From Antedon mediterranea (Eukaryota; Echinodermata; Crinoidea; Comatulida; Antedonidae), in NCBI RefSeq assembly GCF_964355755.1, contig NC_092676.1, forward strand, positions 498,501 through 562,500: 64,000 nt of DNA, given 5' to 3'. Within the stretch, counting starts at the first letter, position 1. Every line of letters begins with the position of its first letter. Positions 14,401-29,400 of this stretch are shown one piece after another. The translations under genes and the position numbers were made by a program. The notes below the pieces were generated by a model, which saw only the letters and a list, made by a program, of their open reading frames with translations, was not told where the DNA came from and did not search any database.

Positions 14401-17400
14401 TAAATGATTTGTTTTTTATAGGAGAGCATTAGAAGAAAAACAGATTACAGACCCAAATGAGCACATGACCACTTTTCATTATCCGACCTCTGACATGGAC
14501 AATTCACACTTTACTAATGGAAAAAGTTCAGATTATATGAGAGGTAAGTGGAAAACATCATAAATAACAAACTTTATGGTTATGATCATCAAAGGTTAAA
14601 AAAAAAATGTTGATTTTCTTTTATTTCTTGAATTATTTTTAACTATGTAACAATTTTATAACAAATCAGTGTAAAATTAAAGAAAATACAACATTTAAAG
14701 TGATATCAGTTTGTTTCATATTCTACACATATCCATGTGAATGAAGGTCAGAATAAAAGTAATCACTTCACAAATCCTGTTAAATGCTGTTTCTTTAATT
14801 GCAGTGCCACCAGTAACATAAATGTATGGAAATGTTTAATGTGTGTGGATAAACTTTACTTGTGTTTCCCATTATAATGACTTACATAGGGTGAATAACC
14901 TTTAACTCTAACCATTGTTTTACTTAAGAACATCAAGTTCCACAGCTGTGTGACTCAGTTTATTTATTTACGTTTCTTTTTTATTTTAACTGCTTTCATC
15001 CCAGTGTTTAGTACTGATTTCCTAATGGTAAATTTATAATTTTTCAAAGAGGAGAGAAAGAGATAGTGGTGTTGACGTGATGATTATTGTAAAAAAATCT
15101 AATAAAAATTAGTATAAGTTTAAATTAAATTAATAAATGATGTTGCTCAAAATAACATTTTTGGTTTCACAATCATGATTTCAAAAATATAATAGATACG
15201 AAAGTAATACTATTATTAAAAGTTAATATTATTATTATTATTATTATTATTATTAAAAGTTCAGAAACTGTTGATAATTGTATAGTATCAATAAATAATT
15301 CTATAAAGGAAGAAAAATACTAAAAATAGAAGGAAAAAAAAAACAAACCAGGACACAAACTTTGCTGCTGTCATAGGCAGGCAGGCAGGCACTGTCCTAA
15401 ACTCTCCTAATACCATTAAATAAAATGATAAATTGAGCATTTACTATTTCAGATAACTACATGGCAATGAATGGGAGTGATGATTATGAGCGAGTACCTG
15501 AAGCACAAATAGGATCAATGCAGGTAATGTTGAAATGTCTCATGTAAATACTGGCATCTCAAATATTTAGGATTTAACTGGAGTCCTCTTTTGAGTTTTT
15601 AGGAATGCCCTTTAGTTTATTTATGATTGTCCTGGAAGACTCCGGGACCTCTGGTGTCTTCTTCAAGAAAACATAACTAATCTTCCAAAATAAGCAAATT
15701 GTTCCGGAAATCTGAGAGAAATAATAGTTTCGGATTGCAGGCATAAAAGTTATGGTTATGAATACTGAAATGCTTTTTTTTTTAAAACTTGCAGAGACAC
15801 GGCCAATATGATGGACATCACGGTTCCACAGGATCTTTACCACGCAGCATAGACGACTATTCAGCCTCACCAGCACATCATCCACACATGGACGATTATC
15901 ACCATCCATACGACAGAGAAGAATATAGCTCACGTGGAGACTACGAACCACACAGGGAATATGAACCACAATCAGACTACCGCAACCCACCACCAGCCGA
16001 TGGATACGTGGATGACCGATACGGCCGCCACTCACCGGATTATGTGTCCGGATCTCAGTTAAGACATCCCGATTATCCGTATAACGGACCACCGTCGCCA
16101 GTTGGTAGTGACCGGTTCAGACAAGCACCAGCAAGGTACAGCGATGATGGATATATGCCAGAGGAACAGTACGGTAGGGGACCGGAAGCGTACCGAGCAC
16201 CGTCACCGCAAGGTAGTGAGCGATTTAATGAGAGGTATGTTGGAACACCTCCTGGAACGTACGCACCGCATTTTGACGATCAATACCGAGATTCACCTAC
16301 TTTACCACGTAATGGAAATTATCGTAAGTTATTTTTATGTTCAACTCTTCAAAAACATGTCCACAACCTCATTTTTGGTGCAGGTTTTTCGAGACTATAG
16401 TTATAAAAATATTTAAAATCTCGTCTTTTTATTAATTTATTACATTTTTTGTATAGTTGTTGAACTTTCAGTTGTATGCATGGTTAATATGTACTTTTTA
16501 ATAATTTATATTTTTTGTTTTGTTTTAATTATGATTGTTTATTTTTCATTTTGTTTATCCCTGCATGCAACATGTTATTTGTTAAGGTGTTCATGATACT
16601 TATGGTCCTTACCCTTCTCCTCATTCCAATGCTGTTGACCAAATATGGGATATGTTACCAGATGAAGACCCATATCAGAGTGAGGTTCAATATTTGCTTG
16701 ATGTGTGTTTGTTGTTTGATAAATTTATATAAATCGTGAAGAATCATTCTCAGCGCTATTAATGAAAAGTGTGAAAATTTGAGTATTCTATAAATGTTGA
16801 TGTTAAGATGCAATTACTATTTCTTTTATTCAAAGCTGTTTGAGTACGAGTTATGGAAAAAAAGCTAGAAAATATATATTCAAAATAAATTTCATAATTC
16901 ATACTTTCTTGACTAATCAACTAATACTGCCGTTCCTTAACTTGCTTATACCTAATATTAACCTTTGTGTATGTAGTATTTATAAATATTTTGCTGTTTT
17001 TAAACACAGTGTTTCCGTACATTCAATGCCAAAATGAACAGCTAGATTTTCTGAACATTGTGAAACGAAATGGAAACGTTTCTAAAATTGTGTATTAAAT
17101 TGATAAATAGCTGCTGTTTCATGTTTTGAATCATGTAATTGTACTAGTAATACCTGTTGTGATTATGATGATTATATTCTGCTGAAGCAGAGTAGGCTTC
17201 TTAAGTGTTAAACTGATGATTGTTGAGTTGGGTTTTATGTGAAAGCTCCAACATTAAATAATGGCAATGAAACATGCATTGTTTTTGCCTCTATCATATA
17301 CACATAGTATGGTAACTATTAGTCTATTTGCTTACTATGTTTTGCATAGTGATGTCAGCTTACTATATTGACCTAGGTGTCCAGGTCTCACCCCCTGTCA

Positions 17401-20400
17401 ATGCTAGAAATGTGAGTGTTCATGTCACAGCAGTCTCCTAGTACAACATACTAAATTATCTATAGGGGGTGTTTGTTAATGAACAAGATCGTCGTTAAAA
17501 GATCAGGTGCCACTGTCAATATTAAGCTGTGATGTCATCGTCGTTGGTATCTTTTACAAATATTCTTGTCGCCTTCATGCAGTACATACTACTGTACATG
17601 ATAGGCGTGTATGTTATATTGTGGTTTTTACAAGTGCTCTTTCTTCTGTGTAGTTTGGCTGGTTTTGTTTATCTTTAGTCTGAATTTGCTTATTATGTCT
17701 GCTGTTTCTAAAAATAGCATATTCTGATTTTTCTGGTGTACTGTATATTGCTTTGGTGATGCTACTGAGTGTTTTGTACTGGATTTTATTGGATAGCAGT
17801 ACTGTATCTCTGACACAAGGTCAAAGTAACAACATTATGGCGCTCATATTGATGGTAATCCGTGTCTTCACATTCAATGATTATATGAAATGTAATAAAT
17901 TATAATTTTCCATCATAGAGAAATTTGAAAGAGCTTTGGAGAAATTGAAAGGTAAATTGTAGTATTATGTTTATGCTTTCTAATTACTGCCATGTTCATT
18001 GTTTTTCAACTTTTATTTGACGTTATAAATTTTATTACTGTTGTGGACTAGGTGAAGAATAGCGTGTATATATATAAACATTATTTAGACACGAGACTGA
18101 TGAACAGCACAACTCGTTCAATCAATATTGATTGTTGTTACACAAGTTTGTGATAAAGTATGAAGGAGTTATAGTATAAAGGGGGTTGTACTGTATCACT
18201 CAATAAATGGCTTTCGCCATTGTAATGGTATAGACTACTCATACAATTAATTCATGTCTAAGAATGTTTAGCTTAACCCTTTTCAATCTTCAATTGCTTG
18301 ACTAGACTGTAATTGCTGCTTGTACTTTCTTTACCACAAATACCAGAAAGGAAATGTGGTTCTTGAAACTTTGATATGTGTCCAATTTAACTTTAGTTTA
18401 AAATCGCAAATAAAATACTACATTAGGCGTCATTTTGTTTTGCAATTATTATAGGATAATTCTGTATGCTTGTTTGTTTGTATTATTCTGTAATGTTGTT
18501 ATTCCCTTCAAGAAAATGTCGACTAAAATCACAACAAATGTAAAACTTTAGAAACTAATATTTTCCTACTTATTTCCTTTTTGCCACTAATTGTGTTTTC
18601 TTTCCTCGTAATATTTTTATTTGTTCTATAAGTCCGTACACGCTATTGTGTTATTTGCTTTTAATGTAAATAAACAGACAATGGGAACCCTGCTAAGAAG
18701 TCAAATAGGTCTTCATGAATGCAAGAATTAGGCTTTGGCTCAATAATAGGAACTACTGTAGTGTGGTTTAGTTTTAGGGCGTGATTTAGTTTTAGGGCGT
18801 GATTTAGTATTTGTAGTACTGCAGTGTAAGCCGTATGACCATCAAGTTTAATTACTATAATAATTATCTGCTGTTTTTAACTGTACCATTGCTGTTTTAA
18901 TTGTGCCACAATACAGATGAATTGATAGCATCTTTGTTTGCAGAACTCTACACTTTGTTCCATGGTTGAATGACGCTATTTAGTACTGACGACAGGGTTT
19001 GGTTTGCATACCAATTCTGTTTGAACATTGTTATCTATTCTTACGTTGCTGTTTTTGTAAAACCTGGATTGGATATTTTCACCAGCCGTAGTAGACAACA
19101 AATACATTGGATATTAACCCAGTTTAGTTGTTCATACTTCAAACTTCCTTATGAATTGTGTTACTTTGAATTGTGTTGGAATTTTGATGATTTCTTTATT
19201 ATCTTTGGAATAATACATAAAGTTGAGTACTGAGCTGACCTTATAGAAGTGTTAGCATTATGCTGTAAAGTAGTATTAATGTACAGTACATGGTGAGCCA
19301 CAGTAGCTGTATCTTTTGTACGTAAAACTCTTTGAAATATTGACATATTGTGTTGTGTAGGTATAAATTGTGTTGTGTAGGTATATTGTGTTGTGTAGGT
19401 ATAAATTTACCTGAGCTTTTACCTGAGTTTGTACTTTAATCTTAAAATAATCTTAAAATTGCCAATTGAAAGTGAATACAAAATAAATGGAATATTATTA
19501 TTAATGGTATTGCATAACATAAGTGTATGTGTGTTTAAGACTAAATAGTCATAAAAACTATTTCACAGGTCATTTACAGATCATCCATATTTTTATTGCT
19601 GTGATAAACTTACAAGAATATTTTATCGGACAAATTGATTTAGCTAATATTCATTCAACCATATCCTCTATTTCCAATGGATTAACAATAATTCTTGTTT
19701 TTTAATGTCAATGGTGTGTTTATTGTTTGTTTTTTTTAGGAGACACGTACGATCCAACTACAATGGATTCAGCACCTCTTGCCAGTATGGACCCTAGAGA
19801 AAGCCAGGACAACCTACCCTTCTTACACCCTGAAAAAGGTAAAGATCCATAGTCATTTTGATAATTTAGTAGAACCACTTCAGGACCCAACAAAGTGTCC
19901 CCTTTAAGGACACCCCCTAATAAGGGCCTTATTAGGGGTGTCCACAGGTCATAATGTTAAAACATAACGTGTTTCCTCTCATTCCTTTGACAGGAAGATT
20001 TTCCCATATTTCCTCTATTTTTTTTTCTCTATTTTATACTTATTTGTAATCATTAAGATTGTATTTATTATTATAGAATATCGCATTAACAGTTTTATTC
20101 AGTTTAATATTTTCATTTTCTGAATTATTTGATTAAGTTTATTATTTTTATAAGCAAAAACAAATAAGAGAAAAGGTAAAAATAGGCCAATGGAAAGCAT
20201 TAAAGAAGTAGCAACTGCCACGCCCATTTCATCAACGGCCACATATACACATGTATTAGCAGCTGACACGCCCATTTCATCAAAGGCCACATCTACACAT
20301 GTATTAGCAACTGCCACTCCAATTTCATCAAAGGCCACGCCCGCACATGTATTATCAACTGCCACGCCCATCTCATCAAAGACCACACCTACACATGTGT

Positions 20401-23400
20401 TATCGAAGGAAAAATCTCCTGTTGCGATATTAAAAAACAAGCATACAGTTGTAAATACCCCCAGTAATGCATTACCAAAGGACACTGAATCAGGTACCAA
20501 AAGTTAGCAATTGGTAGTTGTGCTTATTGTATTGGTCCTTGCTCAGTTATCAATGGAGCTTGGCGCCCTTATACTTGCTAAATTTGTGATAATATTTGTA
20601 CAGTGATAAGTAGATACTAAGCTCATAACAGAAAATGTCAATGTAGCATGTGTTCAATCCAGTCTACTGTGTTAACACATTCATTGTTAGTAGTATACTT
20701 GGAGTCAACTCCAAGAACTCTTGTAGTAATGAGTATTTGTGCTTATAAATTTACAGTATTACTATAGTACAGATATTGAGTAGTGTCCATCAAAATTGTA
20801 AATGTAGAATTGACAACAAACTAATAATACAAAGTGTCCTTGCCATTAAAAAACATTTAAAAGTGATAGACTACTGTAGCAAATTCAAACACATCTTTTC
20901 CTTGCTTATTCTGTTGCTTTCCTGAAGAGAAAACAGACAAGAAATTACATGTCATAATTTTAAATGCACGTTTAATACAAATACAACTATCAAGTCCAAG
21001 AAGATGAATTCTGAAAGTTGATGATTCATGTTTAATGAACTTAGTAATAAAATGATGAACTTAGTAATAAAATGATGAACTTAGTAATAAAATGATGAAA
21101 TGGAGTAAAGCAGATGAAAATGAAGATTAAAAATGAAATTGATTTTAAACAAATTGAAAACAACTATCTAAATTGACCATCGTAGTAGATTATAGATATT
21201 AGCTGACAACAGTGTACGTGGAAGCCTACAGCAAATAAGCTGCTCCTGATATGAATATTATGAACAGTGGCTAATCCAATATTGACCACCATGTATTAAG
21301 CTGCTCCTGATATGAATATTATGAACAGTGGCTAATCCAATATTGACCACCATGTATTAATATTACTTATTATAAATTATACATAAATAAAACCCTTTGG
21401 TATACATAACTGCCTTTTTCTATGAATGTTGTACACAGAAGTGTGGAGGTTTATCATGATTGTAATCCATTCCGTGTTAATAACTTAGATGTATTTTTTA
21501 TATTAGGCAATAGATTAAATGTAATAGTCAAATATTTAATTTATTTATTTGACCAACAAACAATAAAAACAGGTCAGGAAAAACAAAAGCGACGTAGGCC
21601 ACTATAACTCAATGAGTCAGTAATTCCTTTATACAATGTAAAAAAAAAAAATTGATTATTAATATTATTCAGTTTGGTTTCACTAAAAAATCAAAAATCA
21701 ACCATGACTGCTTATTTATTAACAAGATAAAAATTAGTTCTTTCACTGCAGTTAGTTAGCAGGTGTTGAGATCATTAAAAACTGAAATTTATAATAACCG
21801 GCCTCAAATTAAGATTACTTATGAAGAGATTACGAAAAGTGTTGACTTAATTAAGTAAGTAATTATTTAAAATCTAGTTCATAAAATAATTAGGTCAACT
21901 AGATTGATGTCCAAGAAGATTAAAAATGAAAAGGAAGGTGACAAACCATGTTGTTTTGCAGCAAAGCATTTTCACTGTAATTATGTGGTGTTACCAAAGA
22001 CATTACATGTGTCTATTTCACCCCTATAAGATAATGGTACATTCTATGAATGTTGTTCGAGTATCCCTTCACATAACCTTCATCATTGAATGAGATGTAA
22101 CATTTCTAAATGTATCACCACTATGTTCAGCTTCATAATAATTAATATTACCATTTTATAAGTTTGTCTTGGCAATAAAAGTGACTGAAATATTGTTAGA
22201 AAGTAGCTAGAATTTGAAGCTGTTCCATTCTCTCGCGTGCTGAAGCCAGATTCGATCATAATCCAGTAATATAACATTTTGTCATGAAAATGGTTTTGAA
22301 ACATGTTTGTAGGATAGCTTGTAGTAATGTTGACATTTAAGTTAACACTTGCTCTAGATATGCCAGCAACAATTCATACTTAAGTATAGATACAGTACGG
22401 ATGTTTTACTAACTAGTTTTAAGAATTAAGATAGTTACTTAAGTACAATGAACGAACTCCATAACGGTAGGGTTAAGATAGATTATTAGATTGAGTTGTC
22501 TTGAATGGATAAGATGACACAAAGTCTTTAAGCCAGTCTCTATGATTCATCTTATTCTAATGAATACTTAAGTCGTTTAAAACATGTGATTGATGTCTTT
22601 TTTCAGCTTATTTTGAAAAAATGTATTTGTTTACGAGAGGTAAGGTTTGAATAGTTGAATGGTGCAAGATATTTTTCAACCTCTATGACTCTTAAATTTT
22701 GACATTTCATTTGAATATTGTCTTGTTATAATTATACAATATTTGTTTACAAGGTACAGTATAAGGTAATAGTTGGTGCAGGTATCTTTGTAATGGAACT
22801 CTCACATCATTTTCTTCAATTTCCTGCCAATGTATTATGTAATCACAATGCATTATGATTATGTATACCATTTTTTAAGTCTATGGAAATAAACACATAC
22901 TTACATTGTGTCTGGTGGAGTGTTAGTGAAACATCTTAAAATATTATTTTAATGTCAAGAACCTAGAGGTATAACTAAATTAAATGCTTCAGACGTGTTG
23001 TATGTTTTATATTATTTCCGTGCATAAGGCTTGATTTGCTTTTCTTTATAGCTTTGTTTTACTGTATTATGATTTTGTTTCTTTTTTAATTTTCAATATT
23101 GTTTTATTTATCATTATTTTCTTATTTTTGTGTTAATAAATGTTGGTTGTCTCAAATATATGAAGTATAAAACATATCACCATTTATTTCATTAAAATCA
23201 ATGTTCCTTTCATTGCTAATGATGATGGCAACATATAGATTCACAACAGATAGATCTATTATCCTCAAAAAATTCTTTAATGCATCTAAAGTACAATCTT
23301 AGTTCCCAATACTCATTGTTGTTTTCATTTTAACTAATATATTATCTAATTTGACAACATAAAATGAGATCTAAGTAATTCTTATTTTTATTCACCAGGA

Positions 23401-26400
23401 CTACGGGCACCAGACTTACAAGAGGTCATAGAGTATCTGGGTCATCGCGATCAAGCTATCGTAGCAAATGCTGCAGCCTACCTACAGCATCTCACATATG
23501 GAGATGACGGATTAAAGAATAAAACAAGGTGCTTTAAACATTAACAATATTCTGTGCTGTAAGATGATATAGATAAGAGGCTCAGGAGACTCATTCTACT
23601 GATTTTACCATGTAACTTTATCAATCCAATGTCAAATGCTTTTCACATAAAAATAAATTTTATTTGTAGGTTATTAAATTTATGTTAACCTTATTGTTCA
23701 ACTGAATTCAATTTAACATTAATTTCTCCTTTCTCAATGACAATCAAATCAAAGTAAACAGTAAAATATAAGCAAATTAAGGGGGCGAAAATCCGAGAAA
23801 GCAAAAGCTTAAAAAGGGCCGGCTGCCCAGAAACATAATGTAATAAAGAAACACTTATACTTTGAAAAACAAGGAATGAATAGAGAAGAACAAAGATGGC
23901 AACATATCACTTTACCACGTTCAACTATACCAGAACACTTTCTTTTTTGTGTGTGTAAGGATACTAAATGTATAGGTGGCCTCTGAGCTTTGTGGAGGTT
24001 CTTATTGCTACACACTACATACGGTTTGTAAAACATTGTTAATTTGTTTAATTTGACAGAGGTTTAGGTGGAATACCAGCCCTTGTGAATCTCATTACGC
24101 ATGACAACCTAGAAATAAGTAGAAGTGTATGCGGCGCCCTCAGAAACATCTCTTACGGCAAAGCAAATCGAGAAAACAAGATAGCCATCAAGAACGCCGG
24201 GGGAATACCATCTCTGATTCGCCAATTAAGAAACACTGATGATCCAGAGGTATGATTCAACAATCACATTTATATTACAAATGAACAAGCAAGATAATCA
24301 GGACACTGAGCTCTGACTTGCCAAGATAGAAACGCATAACAGTCCTTTGATCTTATGTCTGGCTGCGAAAAATACCAACAGTACTGTACTACGTACATAT
24401 TTATTGTAGCGTGCAGTGTCTGTTAAGGGGCGTAGAAGTGATCATGTTGCAGCCACAGATAAACCCTTTGATCACTGTAGCTCAGCATCCTGTTGTTAGA
24501 TAACATTTGCTTACTTACATTATTATTCCACCTTGTTAATGAAGTATACTTGTTTTAACAGAAGTTTCATATGAATGGAAAACACCAGTATATTTAATGT
24601 GATATTCTTCAATTCAACATGTTTGTCATTTGTTCCTACAGATTTATGAAATGGTTACAGGCACATTGTGGAACTTATCCTCAACAGATGTAAGTCTAAG
24701 TTGTGTAGTACTAGTAGTAGGTTTTAATTGTTAAGTATAAGTTTAGAAAGCAATTATGTAAAAAAAACTAAACTTGAACTCTGTTTACACATCACGCTTT
24801 TTTTGTCAAGCTAGTTTGATAGTGTAGACAGAGCTTTATACAGTGAATCATCAATTGTCTACATGTTTATTTTTTCTACATTTTAAGTTTTAATCCTTTT
24901 GTAAAGTAAAAATAATAAACCTCTTCATTCACCAATTGAAGAAACAGAAAATTATTGTTATGACTATTTGTTTTATGATCCCCTCACTAGGTATTGAAAA
25001 AAGCTATAGTAGATGATGGGTTAACGGTGCTTACAAAACGCATTGTAATACCACACTCTGGTTGGCCTGGCAATGTGCGAGACGTCAGAATGATGGACCA
25101 GCAATGGAATACAATATTCAAAAATACATCGGGATGCTTAAGGTAGATACTTAGTTTTCTTAATTTTCATTTATCTACTAAGAGCAAGATTTCACCATAT
25201 TTGGATAATAATATGCTAATAATATGCTATTTGGATGATGTTAAAATGTACATTGGCAATCTCCATACCCGACTGCTGTCAATGCAGCCAGTTCCAGAAA
25301 ATCAAGTAAAATAACAAATGGAGATTGATTTTCGATTGATTTTATTTGGCATCATATAAAAATACAGAAACAATTTGCAAGTAGTAAAACTGCATGATCC
25401 TTTATTCAAATAAAATTTTTTAATAATAATTTTTTTTTTTTTGCTTTAGAAATGTAAGCTCAGCAGACACAGACACAAGAAAGAAGATGAGAGAATGTGA
25501 AGGTTTTGTTGATTCTTTCTACTATGTTTTACTGGTTGCAACAAGAAGCAATGAAATGGACAATAAGGTGAATTTCAATTTTAGATTTAATTTAGAGATG
25601 CAATCAATTCATCTTTAAAACAATAGAAAAGATGATGCTACTCGTCTGTAACAAACATTCTTTTAAATTTAAATTATTATTTCTGTATTGTATATGAAAT
25701 TATGATGGATGGATTTGGTTGTTTTAGAGTTGTTATGGATCTGTCATTCAGGACGAGATGGCAATTTATATAAAAGATTTATCTGTTCATGCATATAAGC
25801 CAATTATGCACAGGTCCGTTGATTACCAGGACTTTATTCCACTGATTTAACGTCTATCTTTCTTCTACAGTCCAAAAATGAAAGCTCAATATTATTGAAA
25901 CTGAACACATTACATAGAGATATGTGAAGTAGCTTATTATAATACTTTGATGAATGTTGACGACACATTTATGCTTCAAATGCAGACACTAATCCGAATG
26001 TCGTTTATCAAACAAACATACTACTCCACTTGACAACATTCAATAATTCATTCATTGCATTTTAATCAAATGTACTGCTGTATTTAATTATTGATGTGTA
26101 ATGTTGTTGCTTTGTTTGTGTGTTTTTGTAAGTAAGGGGATTCTTTTAAATCTATCCATTTTTAATGCTAAATTAATGGGATAATAGTGATATTACAATA
26201 TTTTTAAAATAATATCTTATTCTGTACAACTTGTCTAATTTCATATAAATTGAGACTCCTAAAGTCTTTCTGACTTATATGACTCTCCCCCCACATGAAT
26301 ACTTCATTGCATTTATTATACTGTATGCATGTTATAATATTGTGGAAATAAAAATTGATTTGATTTGATTTGAAATAATAATAATATGGATTTATATAGC

Positions 26401-29400
26401 ACACATACCACTCAAGAGTGCTGAAGGCAAATTTAAAAAAATGAAATTCAATATACAAAGATATATATAAAGAGAGTATAATATAAATTTAACAACCAAA
26501 GAAATAAACTTAGTGATAAATTATAATGTGTATAATGTATGAAAACTGTGTGTCTTGACCTTAAAACTAAATAATGCCTATTACTATAACAGCTCTGTGC
26601 ACAACACAGTTAAATGTATTCTCAAAATCTCGCACACATTTAGAATTTGTGATAATGGATTTCAGTTGTACTTAGAAATATACTTAAAGCACATTTAATT
26701 TATTTTCAATGTAGCGCTTTACAATATACATCATTATGCATAAAATGTAATGTCATGTGAAGGATTTTCAAATGTTGCTATAATAATTCAGTTTTTTCTA
26801 GAAATATTTGATAGGGTACTTATTTTGTTTTATATTGTTTTATATTTTAAATAAACCAACAAGCATGTGTTAACTTTACCATTTGGATAAAAAAAATTTA
26901 AAACAGATTTTCAGTTACCCATAATGATTGTTAACCTAATCAAATATGCCTATTTAGACATAAACGTGTATACATACCTAGCATTTATGTTTACAGCTTG
27001 TCTGATGTTTTTTCACTGCAATTATTTTTGTTTCATTTATCAGTGACAAATGATTTGTTTTTATTAGGTTGTTGAGAATGCCGCATGTATTTTAAGGAAT
27101 TTATCGTTCAAGATTGCATACGAGGCTAACCATCCTGACGCAATACCAGATAAAACACTTAGGAAAGATGGCACTATTAAAAAACCTGCTCCTAAGGATG
27201 GTATGTACACACCAGTTAGGAGAAAAACACAATAATGGGGTAAACCATAGGGTAAACCATAGGGTAAACCATAGGGTAAACCATAGGGTAAACCATAAGG
27301 CAGACCATAAGGAAGACCATAGGGCAAACCATAAGGCAGACCATAGTGTAAACCATAAGGCAGACCATAGGGTAAACCATAGGGCAAACCATAAGGCAGA
27401 CCATAGGGTAAACCATAGGGCAGACCATAGGGTCAACCATAAGGCAGACCATAGGGTAAACCATAGGGCAAGTCATAGGACAGGATGGCTTATTATTGTA
27501 TTAGGTTTCTGTCTTACTTTCTTTGGAACCCAATGTTTCCACAACTTATGATCACTATTTATATTTTGTTTTCCCTAAAGCCTTGTCTACACTATAAAAC
27601 TGACACAAAATGTGATGCACCATAACACTACCATATTTGGGCACATCACTTATTTTGATAGTGTAGACAGAGCTTAAAGTTTGGTTCGGTACTTAAACTA
27701 ACTACTGTAGTAGTAATAGTTCATTACACCTGTGCATCCACAGAAAGAGGACTTATTGCTTCTAAGATTTTATGACTCAATTTAGATCTATATTATGTAA
27801 ATGATAATAGTTTTATATTGCACTTAAAATGCATGAATCAGTACATGAATTGGAAATCCGTACATTAATGTAAGAATCACTTAAACAGATGCTATAACAA
27901 AACTGCGTAATATATTTATGAAGTGACTTGGATAAATGGATAAATTTTACATATTTAATGAGGGATTAAAAACATTAAAGTGTATTTATTGTTCATTTGC
28001 TTGAGTAATTTTTTTTTTTTAGCTAAGAAAGCTGGTTGTTTCCCATCAACAAAGAAAAATGGAAAAGAAGGAGGAAAAACTGGAACACTTACAAAATCTG
28101 GAACATTAAGGTGAGTTTGAGACTAAGATAATGGATTGTTAAGACATTGTTAAGTACGTGCTTAGAATATGTTATACATGCTTAACAGCTTCTTTCCGCT
28201 TATAGCATTTGAAATTTCATCTTATCAAGTTTAACATGCTCTACATTAGATAATTAGTTGTTGAGTTTTATTTTCAATATAATGTTTTATAGTGGCTTTT
28301 TTAAATGTATTAGATACTTACCAGATGACTTACTGTTCCATATTTGGTGGTTTATTTATAAATATTGTAAATTATAAACTTATTGTATTCATTTTATAAA
28401 ATCTAATTGCTTTTGATACTTAGATGTTTATACTAACATATATAATATATAACATATATAATACTAATAATAAATTACTATTTACTACCTATTACTACTA
28501 AGGTGACCTAGTAAAATATCTATCAAATTAAAATTATTATTTTTCCTTATTTTGTAGTAAACAGTCACATGACCAATACTTAGAGTTTCCTGAGAGGAAA
28601 ACTCCAGCAAAAGGTGCAGAATTATTATGGCAACCAGAGGTTATCAAACCATATTTGTTGATATTGTCAAATTGTTCAAACCCAGTCACATTAGAGGCGT
28701 CAGCAGGAACACTTCAGAATATTTCAGCAGGAGAATGGAAGGTTTGTAAGACAGTTATATACTATGCCTTGTCTACACTATCAAACTTTATGTGACAAAA
28801 GAAAGTGTAGACGGAGTTTTAAGTCTGTGGTTACAATACAATTCTGCCAAAGAATATATAGGTAGTGGACAAGATACTTTAAATGAAGTTAAATTGAAAA
28901 CACATCTCTTTTTTTGCTTGATTTTTAAACTTCTAACTGACTTTGTTTGTAGTGGGCTGGTTACATCCGTGCATCGGTACGCAAAGAAAAAGGTCTTCCG
29001 GTTCTTGTCGAGTTATTGCGAATGGATAAAGAACGAGTTGTCAAGGCGGTGGCATTAGCTCTGAGGAACTTATCCATAGACCCAAGGAATAAAGAACTCA
29101 TAGGTATGAAATGCAATTATTGGTGTAATATATATATTATTTTTTTAATCTAAGTAATTTTGCATTCATTTATATCCAAGATATGTAACTATCACAAAGG
29201 TGAACTTGAAATTTGGCAATTCTTCCAAAAGTTTTGTAATGTTCCAAACTTCTCAAATCTTCTTTTATTTATTTATTTAGGTAAATGTTTTCTATTATAA
29301 AACTATATTTCAGTCACCTGTTTCTATGTTTTAAATTCTTTGTATAATGTTGAATGTTTCAATAAAATACTAATCTATATATATATCCATAATTATATGT

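Noticed and set aside
15574-16092. 172-codon minus-strand ORF
   Set aside because: It is the antisense shadow of catenin exon 6, whose + strand frame is supported by splice sites and phase.
25730-25815. Possible extra catenin exon after exon 15
   Set aside because: There is an AG after a T-rich tract, but no frame connects with exons 15 and 16, which already join in phase with the expected ARM sequence.
27064-27551. Four overlapping ORFs on both strands around the [10 protein letters not shown] / [10 protein letters not shown] repeats
   Set aside because: Artefacts of the 12-bp repeat. Only the short catenin exon at 27068-27200 is real coding sequence here.
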